A stretch of DNA of 64,000 nt from Mya arenaria. Taxonomy: Eukaryota > Mollusca > Bivalvia > Myida > Myidae. The notes below the pieces were generated by a model that saw only the letters and a list, made by a program, of their open reading frames with translations, did not search any database and had not been told where the DNA came from. Positions 23,366-36,600 of this stretch are shown here, in pieces (the stretch's first letter is position 1; each line of letters starts with the position of its first letter). The stretch lies in NCBI RefSeq assembly GCF_026914265.1, contig NC_069127.1:18921045-18985044 (forward strand), in the 5' to 3' direction. The position numbers were made by a program, and so were the translations under genes.

Positions 23366-24295
23366 TGCTGTTTACCTTGGAGATGATCGTCTGAATCAAT
23401 GAACGCTCATTGGGTAGTGCCCGTCTCGGTCGCACAAACGATTGAAGATTCCGTCGGTTACATTATAATAAATAAAAAGTATGTGACAAATTCCGACGCA
23501 GTGATCTCCCATGTAAAACTCTTTGCAGAAAGTTGAGGTACTTAAGTGCTAAGTTATATCAAACAGCGAAGAGCATGTTTAACTGTCTGTAATTCAATCT
23601 TAAATGGTTTAGCTGTATTTCTACACAATGCGTATTTTATTATTTTAAATGATTAACAGACCCAAATAATATTCAAATGAACTATGCAGCTTTTTGTTGC
23701 CATGATAACGCAACCCTTGAAAGTGTACAGTCATTTTGATATATATATTCCAGTGTATACCGTATGTATTTAAAATGTTCATATGTAAAATAAGGATCAA
23801 AGATCAAGAAAATTGAAAAAAATAGTATCATTGACAAAAGAGGTCTGCTTATCGACGGACTGTGTATCCAATTTATACGTCGCTCTTCTCTATAACTATT
23901 CTACGACCGATACACTGATCAGATGTATGTTCTCATATTTCCTCTTGATATCTGATCAGTGGTGTACTCAGTACTGGTTTAACCCAGGAAAGTTGTACCC
24001 CGTGTATCGGTGCTTTACACCGAGCACGTAAAAGAACCAAGGGGTCTCTTCGAAAAGGAGCTAGTGTATAGCACCCAGACTTCCTTGTAAGCCCACCACT
24101 GTCTCTTAGGCGTGCTGTCCCTTCGGCAAAAACAAAGGACCCCGTTGGAAATAAGTGCTTGCACTTTAACGGGTTATCCTTGACAGCAAGGTCTAAAGAA
24201 ATAAATGCAGTGACTACATTGAAGTGTATAATGCAGAAACTATCATTTTCGGACCAATCTAAATAAAAATAAAGATAATAGTAAATTATGCACAT
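23366..24295. other. Intergenic: PPIL6 5' flank and DUF3504-gene 3' flank
   Basis: 930 bases between two genes on the same strand. It must hold the PPIL6 promoter near 23370-23500 and the 3' UTR of the DUF3504 gene. A dispersed repeat occupies about 23950-24130. Confidence 0.5.
23950..24135. repeat. Putative SINE-like dispersed repeat
   Basis: A GC-richer block with 'tactggtttaacccaggaa', 'tgtaccccgtgtatcggtgc' and 'ctttacaccgagcacg' in AT-rich DNA. The composition and phrases are those of a short interspersed repeat. I could not define tRNA-like A and B boxes with confidence. Confidence 0.4.
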
Positions 24296-27200
24296 TTATT
24301 CTCCTTGCTTGACTTTACTGGCATTGTAAGCTTCAATAAAACCTCGGTATGTTTGCATGAAGTCATTTCTCAAAAGCATCGTGAAGCGGGGGTCGTATGC
24401 CCAAGAGGCGAACGGCAAGTTGTGTCCATTCATATTTGGCAGAGGAAATGTATTGGCGATGTCAGAAGAAGAGTCTGTTATCTTTTCAGAAGTGGGTAAC
24501 GAGTTTTCATGTACTTCACTGTTGGCTTCATCTGCGGTATCTGCTTTACTAACTGGCGTACTGGCAGTTGCGGCGTTGTCTTCATTTTCAAAATCAGACA
24601 CCGACGGTCGGTAAACCTTTTCTGGAATTTCACAGTGCAGACTCCCAGGATATGAATGTGCCCTTTTGACAGAAAATTTCGTTTCTTTAATCGGTGCCGT
24701 GTGTGAATTTTCTCCTTCGTTGGACACGTGTGTCAAACAGTCAACTGATTGTTGCGCTTCCGACTCCTCCGAAATGACCTCCACCTCATTCGAGGCTTTC
24801 GAGTCACTCCTCAGGTTTTCATCTGAACAGTTGACGCTGGCTCTCTCTTCGTTTTGACTCACAATCTGATAAAAATGTACAAGCATATTGCAATAATAGT
24901 TGCTGTTATATCATTAATAGTTACTGCACCCTCTACCGGGGATATGTAAGGCAACGCGTGCGAAGCGCGAGTGCATACATTCAATGACGAGTGTGATGAG
25001 TTAAACAAAAACTGTTTTGATCCATGTTGTCATGGACACCGTTCAGTAAGTAGAGTGCGTATATTGAAATATCGTTTTAATTTATACTTAATGCACGGAA
25101 GTAGCACTGCCTGCTGGTTACCGTTTCAATTTCAGAATTAATGAATGCACGAAAACAAAGAAAACTCTCTGCAATATTATACAATGACTTATAGTTGTTT
25201 ACTTTATCTATATAATTATGTCATGTTATGTTATTTCATTTTAAGCATTGAGTAGATAAGAATTCTTTTATATAATTCAGACCATACAAAAACTGATGAA
25301 GTTGACATTATTGCAAACAACAAACATGGACAAATTTATATAAACAAAATAAAAGACAAACATACTTGTACATTAGCTGGAACAGACACTGGGTTTTGTG
25401 ACCTGATGCAGTCACTGTCAATATCCAAGGTCACTTTCAGGGAAATCGTCCTTGTCCCGGCTTCTTTCCATATATTGGTACCTGTAATTGGAAAAATACT
25501 TGTATTTGCACCTGTATGATGGATTATTCTTTGTTTTGTTCAAACAAATGATCCAATTACGAATTAGTAAAAACACCGTATTATTGAAAAAGAAGTTTAT
25601 GGATTTAGGATACAATCTACAAATTGATAATTATCATTCGCAAGACGTTCTGCGCCTCACTCCTTCAAAATGCAACATCTGAGGTTTGTACAACATCTTT
25701 AGCTGTATAGGCGCGAAACGTTACATTTTACCCTCACTCGTATGTAATGAATTCTTACTATACATTTAGTTTTATATTCTTACATTCGTCAAAGTATAGA
25801 CGCTGTAGCCATGGACGTATCAGGTCCCGCGCCCCGCTTTCTAGTCCGTGTAATTCGTCCAGGATTCGCCGCTTCGCCTCCTCCAAGGCCCGGGAACCGG
25901 AATCCGCATCTGCAAACGGTTGCGCATATTTAAAACATATATAGATGTCCACAGTAGCCTTTGTTCGTATTTTATGATAACAATTTTAAGACATCTAAAC
26001 ATTTGTAGAGAATGAGCAAGATGTTAGGCCAGCTTATGCGAAGAATTTTCAATATATGATACTAGTTCATAGTTATAATTTCTTATTGAGCACAACACAC
26101 AGTTATATGATATACTTTGTGTTTTAATATTTCAGTTAATATGTTCATTTGCGACACAATATTATTGGTGTATGTTACATGTAATGCGCGTAAAGGCTTT
26201 CCATACAGGCCCCAATTTCTCGAAACTTCTTAAGCTTAACAGGCTTAAGTCGCTTATTTCAATTAACCAAATTACATTCTGAAAATCGATTTTGATAAGT
26301 TAAAAAAGGTTTATTCTGATAATCATACAGATTATTCTACATAATTTCTAAAATTTCTTGAAGAAGTTAATATAACGCATTTGATAGAACAACAAAAATA
26401 GTGAGATTAGCTTTATCCTGTTACAAGGGACTTAAGAAGTTTCGAGAAATTGGGGCCAGCTAGGTTCTTAACTTCTTTGCGAAAATGGCATCATCATTGT
26501 TTGCAGACAATTTATAATTCATAAGGTTATAGTACTGATAAAGGATTTATATTTAACATCAAGGAGTGGCGGTCAGACAATGACCGACCATCCCTGGGAG
26601 TCATTAAAGATTTGTGCCGTATCAGTAATAGTTGGTGCCACAGTATAGCAACAACCTTGTTATCAGTATTTCGTACAATGTCTGACTGATAATTGTAAAT
26701 TCAATGGTCGCAGCACATCGAGCGCACAAGGCCAATACATTTGACAGTCATGGCAGCTTGCACAGAAACTGTGCAAAAACCAAATTAATATATAATGTTT
26801 GGTTTCTATGTAAATGAGATTGTCACGGGTCTTGAAATGAATTGCCTTTAAGATTTAGGAATTGTCTGGAACTACAGTATGAACTAGATACCTGTTTTTT
26901 TATCTGCAATACTTCGATACCATTAATTTTATAGTTTTGTAAAAAATACATTTTTAGATATAATACTTCTATCTTGAGATTTTTACTTGTTATCCTGAAC
27001 CGTATAATCAAATGATGTTAATCATAACAGTATAAACTCAAAGCCATCATAGGTAGAGACTATCCAATAAGTAACTTACCTTGGTTTGAATAAATCGGAG
27101 AAGTCAAGCTTGTCCCTGAAATTACGGAGTTGGAATTGGATGTCTCAGGTATACATGTATCTGTTTGGGACGACTTTCGATCCCTTTCAACCGCTAGATC

Positions 27201-28582
27201 GCTCCCAACGCTTGCCGCATAGCTATCCAAACTGACTTTGTCGTCCACAGAGTTGTGTCTAAGGTCTGACAACGATAGTGGTTGTTCCCTGCTTGCTGCA
27301 CGATTGGTGCTAAGGACAGCCTGATGTATCCCGGAATCGGTGTTGGCATGACCAGTTAGCGAGCCGAAATGGACTGCAGAGATATTATGGGTGGGAGCAG
27401 GGGCTGTGGCGGGGAGAGTTCCGGTTATATCTCTGATCATGCGCACTAGGTCGTTGAGTTTATTAACACCCATAGCAACTGGTTTATACCACGCACACTC
27501 CTCCTCCTGCGGTGACGTCACACCAAGATAGAACGGACTACCTTGTGACATCATGGAGGGTGGGCGTTTTGATTGGTAGAGCTTATAGATTGCGATAGGA
27601 TCCCAGAGAGAGCTTTCCCTGGCGGAGGGTAGCACCCGTAAGTTTGATAAGCCCTTCAGTGGCAGTCGGCAGTATTCATACCCGGCAAGTGGCTGGTAAC
27701 ACAGATACTCTTGCTCGGTGGCCGCCGATTTGAGGAGCACGACGTCACCCCACAGCAGTTGCTTGTGGTCGACCGCCTTCTTAATCTTTAGGTGGACCAC
27801 GAATGAGAAGCAAAGCGCATTTAGGACAGACGTAGCATTGTGCGGACCGAATTCTTTCGCCAAGTACAGCTGGTTCAGCTTCTGAACCGCAACAGATGCC
27901 AGCGAGTCCTGTCGTTCAACTTTGTCGTTTTTAACCAGCTCTCGTAACAATTTCTGCTTTTCCTTCAACATGTTTCGAGTGTTGGCGAACTCAGCGTCTC
28001 TGGTGAGGGATACGGGGTAGTTTCTGGTACGTAGGTGCCGCTCTATGCTGCAAAGCATCCCGCGCAGACTCGCCGCCTCATAATCGTTCCCGTCATGCTT
28101 CTTGATGATGGCAAAATAGGTTGCGAGATGGCGGTCGAGATCTGCGGGCGGAATCGTGTGCGGCGGTCTCGTCTCGTTTAAGGACACCTGAACAATGCAA
28201 ACAGTTGGCATGAATATGTATGAATGTATATTTACATATGTATTTGTTTACTGATTTCGTATACGTGTGAAGTCCTTCGATCGCCATGCATCGTAGTGGT
28301 TTTAGTGCGAAAAGCCGCAAGTTACCTAACTTTGAGACTTATCTCCAGCTCGTACTTTTTACAAGCAGTATGTAACACAACAACATTTGCTGAGGAGAAG
28401 ACAAACAGACGTACCAAGAAGGCCGTGAAGATGCGCATATCAGTCTCGGTCTTCCGCTTTGTGTTCTTGTTTTCCTCCGTTTCCCGTTCCGACTCCAACA
28501 TCGGGAACAGCCGCGCGGGCCGCGCCTCCATCGGAAACTGAGAACCGGAAGTCGCCAGGAGATTCCATCTTTGAGCAGCCAA
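24296..28582 (-). CDS. DUF3504 protein derived from a Crypton-type tyrosine recombinase (five exons)
   Basis: Exons in transcript order: 28582-28415, 28187-27080, 25909-25784, 25481-25366 and 24865-24296. They give 695 residues with matching phases. Residues ~37-310 resemble DUF3504: NKNTKRKTETDMRIFTAFL, then NETRPPHTIPPADLDRHLAT, DGNDYEAASLRGMLCSIERH, FVVHLKIKKAVDHKQLLWGD and a LTGHANTDSG box. This domain is known from ZMYM2-4, QRICH1 and KIAA1958 and descends from Crypton recombinases. Where active enzymes have Arg and the H-x-x-R box, this protein shows Lys residues and HANT, and I see no clear nucleophilic Tyr, so catalysis is unlikely. The C-terminal ~385 residues are polar and low-complexity, ending FPLPNMNGHNLPFASW and RNDFMQTYRGFIEAYN, without a known domain. 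Alternative starts are Met18 or Met28. Introns inside the domain argue for a host gene. Its role is unknown. Confidence 0.82.
26208..26457. mobile_element. MITE, 250 bp, family shared with 46781-47029
   Basis: Terminal inverted repeats of about 26 bases: 'ggccccaatttctcgaaact' then 'tcttaag' at the left, and its complement 'cttaagaagtttcgagaaat' then 'tggggcc' at the right. The interior matches the second copy in inverse orientation ('aacaggcttaagtcgctta', 'cagattattctacataattt'). No coding frame. It lies in the DUF3504-gene intron 25910-27079. Confidence 0.88.
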
Positions 28583-29990
28583 TGTTTGTCTCTGTGGTAG
28601 CTATTTCACTTAGTTTATAGATTACGTTTTTTTATTTAAAAATTAGTTATCAGATATGATGTGTATCACTCACAGCCGCAAAAATAAATATCGTCAAATA
28701 ACGATACCTTTTATATTCGAGTGTTGTGATAAGGGTCAGAACTGATAGCGCAATTTGGAATCGTTATCATTGAAAATAACGAATTATGATGATATTATTA
28801 TGCCAAGGTAATCATAAATTCAAAATCAGGACACGAACGATATGATATATATAGCAGAAAGTCATGGTCTCCATCGACATTAAGGTCTTTAAGTCCAAGA
28901 GTGTGCCCGTTTGATAAATAGCTTTCAGACTTAGACATTCGTGGTGTAGAAGGCCTTGAGCATCATCTTGAATTCTCAACTGGAAAGATGGATAAAGATG
29001 CAAAAAATTCTAGTTTATTTCATATCAGATTTATATCAGCTAGAATAACCATATTTTTCTTTTTTTCTTGAAGACTAGCTCATGTTTCATTACAATGCCA
29101 CGTTTCACCATACATCATGTACATCATTACGATACACGCATTCGGCAATACTTAAAAGCATAGTTTAACCCTTCTAAAAGTGACCCCCCCTAAAAATACA
29201 ACAACAACAACACAACTATACAACAACAACAAACAAATTGTGTACAGTACACAACCTCTGTTTATTGATCTTAATCCCTCTTATCAGATCTCCGATCTGA
29301 GTATCCTGATGTGCAGTTTTGGAAGTTTTATAATAGAAATGGACCTTAAATGGCCCTGAGCCAATAAACGAATACACAGGAAATTGGCCCCTACTGTGAC
29401 ACGAGTGCATTTAACAGGAGATGCACAGCAGGGGATTATCATGCGAAACATTTCTTAAACTAGGCCTTAAAGACTCTTCAATGTTTACGGGTTGACTACC
29501 GCCTCTGTGGTCGGCGGCTTTAATGAAATGAGGCCCTTAATTAGTGTTCTGTACTATTGCTTATATATAATACCGCACGTTATAGCTTGGAACTTAAATA
29601 TGAGCTTTCTATATGGAAATACATCTGATTCTATAAAACAAGCAAATTTCAATTTCGATCACAGTCTTGTTTAGACGGGTGCCTTTAAAATATGTGTCTG
29701 TTTAACTGTACTAAGCGGTTAAACATAAACACTTCGCAGCGTGCCTTATAAACAGAATAGTACCGGTAACTATTTTATATAAGGCCTGCTAAACTAGACA
29801 TAGAATTATAATGTTTAAAGACCCGGTGATTTGTCATTTACATATGTAAAAAGGAGCATAAAAAATAATTAATTATTTAAGGTGGTATACTACAATAAAC
29901 ATAATTTTCTCCGTTCCACTTTACGTCAATACACTGTTACAATAAACATCATGACCACCATAACAAAATACGAGCACGTCATTTACCACG
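28583..29990. other. Intergenic, 5' flank of the DUF3504 gene
   Basis: A CCAAT motif lies just upstream of the putative start (28570-28590). Short CAA-rich stretches occur at about 29205-29235. No exon or array was supported in the rest. Confidence 0.5.
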
Positions 29991-30049
29991 ATCAAATATA
30001 CGCCATGTACACCGTGACGATATCGGTCAAGTACACCGTTATTATAACA

Positions 30050-30885
30050 ATAAACATCACTGATACAATAAACGTCATGTACACTGATACAATAAACGTC
30101 ATGTACACTGATACAATAAACGTCATGTACACTGATACAATAAACGTCATGTACACTGATACAATAAACGTCATGTACACTGATACAATATACGTCATGT
30201 ACACTGATACAATATACGTCATGTACACTGATACAATATACGTCATATACACTGATACAATATACGTCATGGACACTGATTCAATATACGATACAATAAA
30301 CGGCATGTACACTGATACAATATACGCCATGTACACTGATACAATATACGCCATGTACACTGATACAATATACGTCATGTACACTGATACAATATACATC
30401 ATGTACACTGATACAATATACATCATGTACACTGATACAATATACGTCATGTACACTGATACAATAAACGTCATGTACACTGATACAATATACGTCATGT
30501 ACACTGATACAATAAACGTCATGTACACTGATACAATATACGCCATGTACACTGATACAATATACGTCATGTACACTGATACAATATACGCCATGTACAC
30601 TGATACAATATTCGTCATGTACACCGATACAATAAACGTCTTGTACACTGATACAATATACATCATGTACACTGATACAATATACGCCATGTACACTGAT
30701 ACAATATTCGTCATGTACACCGATACAATAAACGTCTTGTACACTGATACAATATACATCATGTACACTGATACAATATACGTCATGTACACTGATACAA
30801 TATACGTCATGTACACTGATACAATATACGTCATGTACACTGATACAATATACGTCATGTACACTGATACAATATACGCCCCAGA
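30050..30885. repeat. 24-bp satellite array, about 34 copies
   Basis: The unit is 'gatacaatatacgtcatgta' plus 'cact', with variants cgccatg, catcatg, aacgtcatg and ttcgtcatg. The length is a multiple of three and the array lacks stops, so it is open for 423 codons on one strand (YTDTINVM repeats) and 322 on the other (TYIVSVYM repeats). A block of four variant units (30595-30690) recurs at 30690-30780, showing higher-order duplication. No protein is inferred. Confidence 0.95.
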
Positions 30886-30889
30886 ATGT

Positions 30890-31840
30890 AATGCAACATT
30901 ATTATTTTGCATTTTTCTGAACATGGATATGAAGTTGCTCAGTTTAAAAATATATCTCAATAACAGATCTTCTTCACATCAACTCGTATTAAGCAACTGT
31001 AAAAAACTTTATTTCCATTTATTTTCAATAGTTTGCACATGTAACAATAATCATAAATCCGACAAGACAATATCCAGAACAGTTCAAATTATTTACATGA
31101 CGAAGAATGTACATTCAAAAATTTCAACACAATATAAAATTGATAATAACTAAATAACACATACATATTGCAAACTTTGGTTGTTTCTTGACGCTTTTAA
31201 AAGGTTTATAGTCATTTCGTACCTCCACCATTTCATTACCTCCGATTTTTTTATCATTTCGTACCCTATATTTTATTTATATTTGAAGTTATTTTTTCAT
31301 ATGTAAAGCAGTAATGGAATGAAAATAAACGTATTGAATTAACACATATATAAATCTAATAAGCAAACTCCAGTTCTACAGTAAATCTTATATGTACATA
31401 CATGTGCATATTTCTTTTAATAACAATTAAAATAATCAATGTTAATAGCGGAAAAAAATATATATTTCTTATCAAAAAGTTTTGGCAACAAGTTATATCC
31501 ATCTGGAATCTAAAGGGATTTAATAATAAATGTAAGTGTTACTGTGCAATATTTAAGATGATTCAATTACTATATCATTCATGATTGTCATCCACCATCA
31601 TCTTACTGTACAACATTTCCTATATTTTGAAATACTCCTACACATTAAAGATTGAACTAACTGTTATTTGTTAATGAATTGTTGTGTTTTATTGAGTGTC
31701 TGTCGGCGTGTACATGAAGTTTATTGAAATAACTTAAATTGTTATGTTAATTAAACATGATTTGTATAGAATAATTATATTCAAAACATCAGTAGTTCTT
31801 GTATGCAAATGTATAAGTGCGTTGCAGATGTTTTATGATT
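30890..31840. other. Intergenic, no gene seen
   Basis: Very AT-rich sequence. No exon, RNA gene or array recognised. Confidence 0.6.
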
Positions 31841-31849
31841 TACCAATTG

Positions 31850-31983
31850 CATTTTGTTTTTGTTTGTTTGTTTTTCTTCATAGAAGGCCACATTGTAAAT
31901 ATGATGTTGTTATGGTTAAACCTGTAATTATGTCATAATGTGTATATACCTTCTCTAAATAAAGATATTATTATTATTATTAG
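31850..31983 (+). mobile_element. Putative 5'-truncated LINE or SINE 3' end with (ATT)n tail
   Basis: The stretch ends 'ccttctctaaataaagatat' followed by five ATT units, a form typical of 3' tails of non-LTR retroelements in invertebrates. The upstream part contains 'gttatggttaaacctgtaat' but no recognisable reverse-transcriptase fragment. Family not assigned. Confidence 0.42.
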
Positions 31984-32313
31984 TGATTCATTTTGCTGGG
32001 CCTCTTGGGTCCTGGTGCCCATTAAAGGATTCTTCAACAAGTTCATCTGCAGGATGCATTGTTTTCCATTAATATGTGAACAAAGATATGATTGGGACTC
32101 CCAAGATACTTGCACAGCACCCATGGTTGTACAATATATCGAGTCACGAAAGATCAACTCGAGCAGATTTAAAAATGAATCCCTGTCACAATGCATATTT
32201 TGTAAATATTTCAACAAATATTTGTTAGCAACCTATACACGGATTTAAAGCTATAATTTTATAAAAATATAACAATATCTATGAACATGAATCTGACCTT
32301 CCACAATTTTGAC

Positions 32314-32990
32314 AACAAGAGCCGTCGTAAGACAGCGCGCTCGACTACGCCGCTTTGACTTAGAAGTGAATACAATAACGATGTAATATTACCAAGTTTG
32401 GTCTCTTTATGTCAAACCTAACTAAAATTATTCGATACATAAGGTGACTTTGATGCTGCCCTCCCACCAGCCCGCCCGAATAATGACGCAAGTCATTCAA
32501 GTAACTTGATTTCCCATTATGAAAATGTGGTTAAGAATATACAAATATGCCTCAAAATAAAAAAAAACTTGCCCTAAAACTTTAACCTGCCCTAAAACTT
32601 TAACCTAAGTCAATCAGGGGCCATAACTTGTATTAAGGATAATATGGGGTTATGTAACCTCATTGTGTGATGGTCCTGAACAACTGTGTGAAGTAATAAG
32701 TCAATTGAACAAAGGGTATAGAAGTTATTAATAAATATCCCAACCTGCCCTAAAACTTTAACCTAAGTTCCATAGTCAATCATGGGCCATAATCTGTGTA
32801 AAGAATAATATGGAGTTACCTAACCTCATCATGTGATAGCCCTGAACAACTGTGTGAAGTATTAAGTCAATTGAATGAAGGGTATTGGACTTATAAGTGA
32901 AAATCCCAACTTGCCCTAAAACTTTAACCGGACGCTGACGCCGGGGCGAGTAGTATAGCCCACCTATTCTTCGAATAGTCGAGCTAAAAA
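32314..32990. mobile_element. Pearl-like non-autonomous element with ~145-bp internal repeats
   Basis: Begins 'aacaagagccgtcgtaagac' and ends 'gaatagtcgagctaaaaa'. Subterminal inverted repeats pair 'gctcgacta' with 'tagtcgagc', and a small hairpin 'ctattcttcgaatag' lies near the right end. The core repeats 'ccctaaaactttaacctaag' three to four times with 'gaacaactgtgtgaagta'. The GC-rich 'ggacgctgacgccggggcga' precedes the right end. The two terminal words are the same as in the unrelated-looking element at 21251-22329. Confidence 0.75.
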
Positions 32991-32999
32991 TTAATAGAA

Positions 33000-33696
33000 A
33001 TTTTGATTAAATATACAAGTTACCAATATGCATTTCTATGCAACTGTTTACATTCATGATTTTAATCAACACTTCTATTACATTTTTTTGTAATATATTA
33101 AAAATAAAAATAAATATCAAATTCATCAATTTCTTTCACACAAATAGGATTATGACGACATGTATGAGGCAACTCCGCTGTTTCTCTGATAACGATCTTG
33201 CAAGAGCTTTCGGGTCTGATGAAACCCTGTATTTACAGATGTTTCCAAGCTAGTGGAATATTTTTAAACATTTCGTCCGCAACGTCAGTACCCATTTCAC
33301 CACAATACAAAAGTACTTTGGGATAATTGACTTACAAATTTTGTTTTAATAATTAATGTTAGTAAAAAGAATTAAGAACAATTTTGGATTTCATTGAAAT
33401 TGAACTAATGACGTGACTTTCCTTACAGCCTACATTCAGAGCTGCTACTGACTTCATTATGAAGAATTATTATCTTTTTAATAATTTACCTGCAGAGAAA
33501 ACAAGATTTTGCCATTTGAATCTCTGATCATACATGTTCGTGATGAAGCAAAGAGCCCAATTGCATTCTGGATTAAATGAAGATGTCATTAACATTTTTC
33601 ATCAATTTAAACTTCCATATGTACAGTAATTGTTCTAAGCCCTGCCTCTAAGCACTAATACATGTTCACACTAGGTGCACCTAGTTTGAGCCTTCG
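33000..33696. other. Intergenic, 3' flank of the ferredoxin gene
   Basis: AT-rich; probably includes the FDX1 3' UTR next to 33697. No other feature supported. Confidence 0.5.
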
Positions 33697-36600
33697 TTAA
33701 GATGGTTCCCGAGCGTCTGCAACTCCTGCAGGGACACTTACTACCAGGCCTTCCATGTCTTTTGACACTATGACCTGACACCCCAAGCGCGACCTGAAAT
33801 TGATGAAAGGTAATGTTGTTCATATACTGTATGAGGAATGATAAGTTACCTGTGTACGTGATTGGTTATTGAAAAAAACAAAATAAAATGACATCACAAA
33901 AAATATATTGCTAAACATGACATTTTTTCAAACTTATGAGACCTACATGTAGAAGTCAGAAATACAATTCATTTAAAGAATAATTTTGGAGATTTTTATG
34001 TTTTACCATAAATGACTGGTTATAAGACGATAGGGATTATGAGACGCAGGCAAAAATACACGTGAAAAACTTGAGGAAAAACTTTTAATTTATTTTACTG
34101 GTTTTAGAACCCATTGAAAAAATGTCGAATTTTTTCTGTGAAAATGTACTAATACAAAGCAAAAAGTATTTCTGACAGTGTATCGTAAACTAATCATTTC
34201 TATATCATGGTATAAAAGGTGTTTGTGACGCAATGATGACATAAATCACAGATGTTAGCATGATATGGTCTTTATATGTCATTTAGGCTAATAGTGAAGT
34301 TCTAATTTTGCAACAAGACTTATTTGGCAAAAAAATATGTTATTTTAGTATATATAAATAAATAAATCCTTTGTAAAATAAAAGCAATCTGCAGCAGAAA
34401 GTCCTCAGTGAAAAGCATCAATGTATATAAACATACGTGTCTGTGATTCCATACGCCAGGTCCAGCATGTCTAGTTCCTCATCACATGGCTCGGATGGCA
34501 AGCGGTCATAATCAGCCTTGTCAAAGACCAGGTGACATGTGGAGCAGGCCAGTGTTCCCTCACAAGCACCTGGACAAGAAATAGGGAAATATATAAATGC
34601 AACATGCAAACCATTGCTTCAAGTGTTCTTGGACAGGTTTGCGCTAATTAAGTTCTACAGAAATGCCGAAAAAAACTCAATTCATTTATTCCAACAGACT
34701 CTAACAAATAGGGCTGCGCTATGTCATTGAGGGGTACCCATAGGATGGGGGTATATCCTTCTTTAAATTCAGGTAGTTACAACAGTCTTGCAGGTATCCC
34801 TCGTGACATTTATAGGCTTAAAATCCTGGCAGCAGCACTGTATTGGCTAAATTGTTTTACTTTGACATTCATGCACATTCATGCAAAGCCTTGTATAAAA
34901 ACACTTATGAGGACACAAAGTAAACCAAGTCATTTTGGCTTGATTATAATATTACCATATGCAGCTTATACAATCTATCTAATTTTGTTTCTTCAGAGAA
35001 TATGTTAAAAATGAGAACTTTTGACCACAATATGATTTATGCCAATGTTTGAAACAAGGAACCCTCACCTTGGAAGTCTGTTTAAATATTAAAACAATGG
35101 CTACCATACTTCATTCTTACATTCAATTAATACCAAACTTGAAAACAAGGTAAACCACATTTACGTCAATTTTGATGATTTTTATATGAAGAACAAGCTT
35201 TTTTTATCACAAACATCCTTGGTTGTAAGGAATGTGAAACACACAACATAACCGTCATTGTAGATATTGTATGGTCACTTTGTTTTGCTTTAAACATAAA
35301 AACTCGGATCACATACATCAAAAATATTATATGGACAAAGCAGTATTTACCAAATCCATCAAGATCAACATCATTGTCAATGACCACATCCAGCAGATTG
35401 TCCCCAACAGCTGCGTCCACCTTCAACTTGGTACCGTCAGAACATACAAACGTCACAGACACCCTGGAAAAATACAGATATTTGGCTTAATAAAACATGA
35501 GTGAAAGATTTTTACAAAATTGCTCTGGGAATTCTCAATTTGAGGGCCATTCAAAAAGTATGTAGACTTACTTTATAACATATCAAGATTTTGACTTCTT
35601 CTTATTATTTTCTGTGAAAATATACACTACCGTTTTCTATTGAAAAGGCAAGGAAATTTATTGACTTTTTGGTGTTTTGAGGATTGTTTTAACAACAAAA
35701 TGCTAAGACAGAGCATATGCAAATTAAAAAGGGGTTGTGTGCAAATATTGTAGTAAATTAACATAAACGGTTGTGTAATAATGCAACCAAACTTAGAAAT
35801 ATTTACATATATCTTTATATTCTTACATATTTTTTGAATGGGCCTTGTATATTATTAAGCTACGCGATATCATATGTTAAATCAATTTGAATGCCTTATT
35901 TTATCAAGATCTCATGATCTGAATAACAGAAATAAACCCCAAACCATGACACCTGTGCCCGGAGTGTGATACTCTTCTCACTGGAAATTCTAAGAACTGT
36001 TATCACCCAGAAGAGGACTGTTATTACCCAGCAGGGAGAAGTGTTAAGAAGTCTAATTACTTTCTAAATTCCTGTCAACATATTGATTTATAATACTGGT
36101 AATTCACCACTGCTAAATACTTGCAGCAATTGGAGAGATTTTGTGTTAGCAGAATGGGAAACAGAACACATGCTATGATTTGCCACACAAGAAAGTGCAT
36201 TTAAAAAAAACATGAACGAGTACCAATCTGCGATTTTTCTCTAAACAACATTGATAACTTTCCTTTTGAAAATACTTGCATCACATATTTTTTAGAAGCT
36301 AAATTTCTTTATGTGAAATTTCATTTGTAAATGTTCAGTATTTCTCTGGTTGTTTCTCCAGTCTATTCCGGCAACTTCTAAGGTACTTTGAAAAGTGCTA
36401 TGCCCCGCCCACTTATCTAGGTATATATTAAGTCAGTGACCCCGTTTGGAATTTTGTTGTTATTCCCAAACATTTCTTATTACTAAAGCATCGTGTGGAC
36501 CTCAGGAATTTATCAGACATTATATGAGACACTTACAAAGTTATACGCTCACTTTTTTTCTTTCTCTTATTATTTAATTCTAAGGGACACTGAGGCTTTA

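Noticed and set aside
28322-28414. Extension of the first DUF3504 exon to the end of its open frame
   Set aside because: A strong gtacgt donor at 28414 joins in phase to exon 28187-27080 and restores the DUF3504 pattern; the extension does not.
29882-31153. 423-residue open frame on + and 322-residue frame on -
   Set aside because: Both arise from the 24-bp array, whose length is a multiple of three and whose unit lacks stops. There is no domain and no splice context.
31933-32248. About 100-residue frames on both strands near 32 kb
   Set aside because: No family recognised, adjacent to a retroelement-like tail, and no consistent exon structure; left uncalled.
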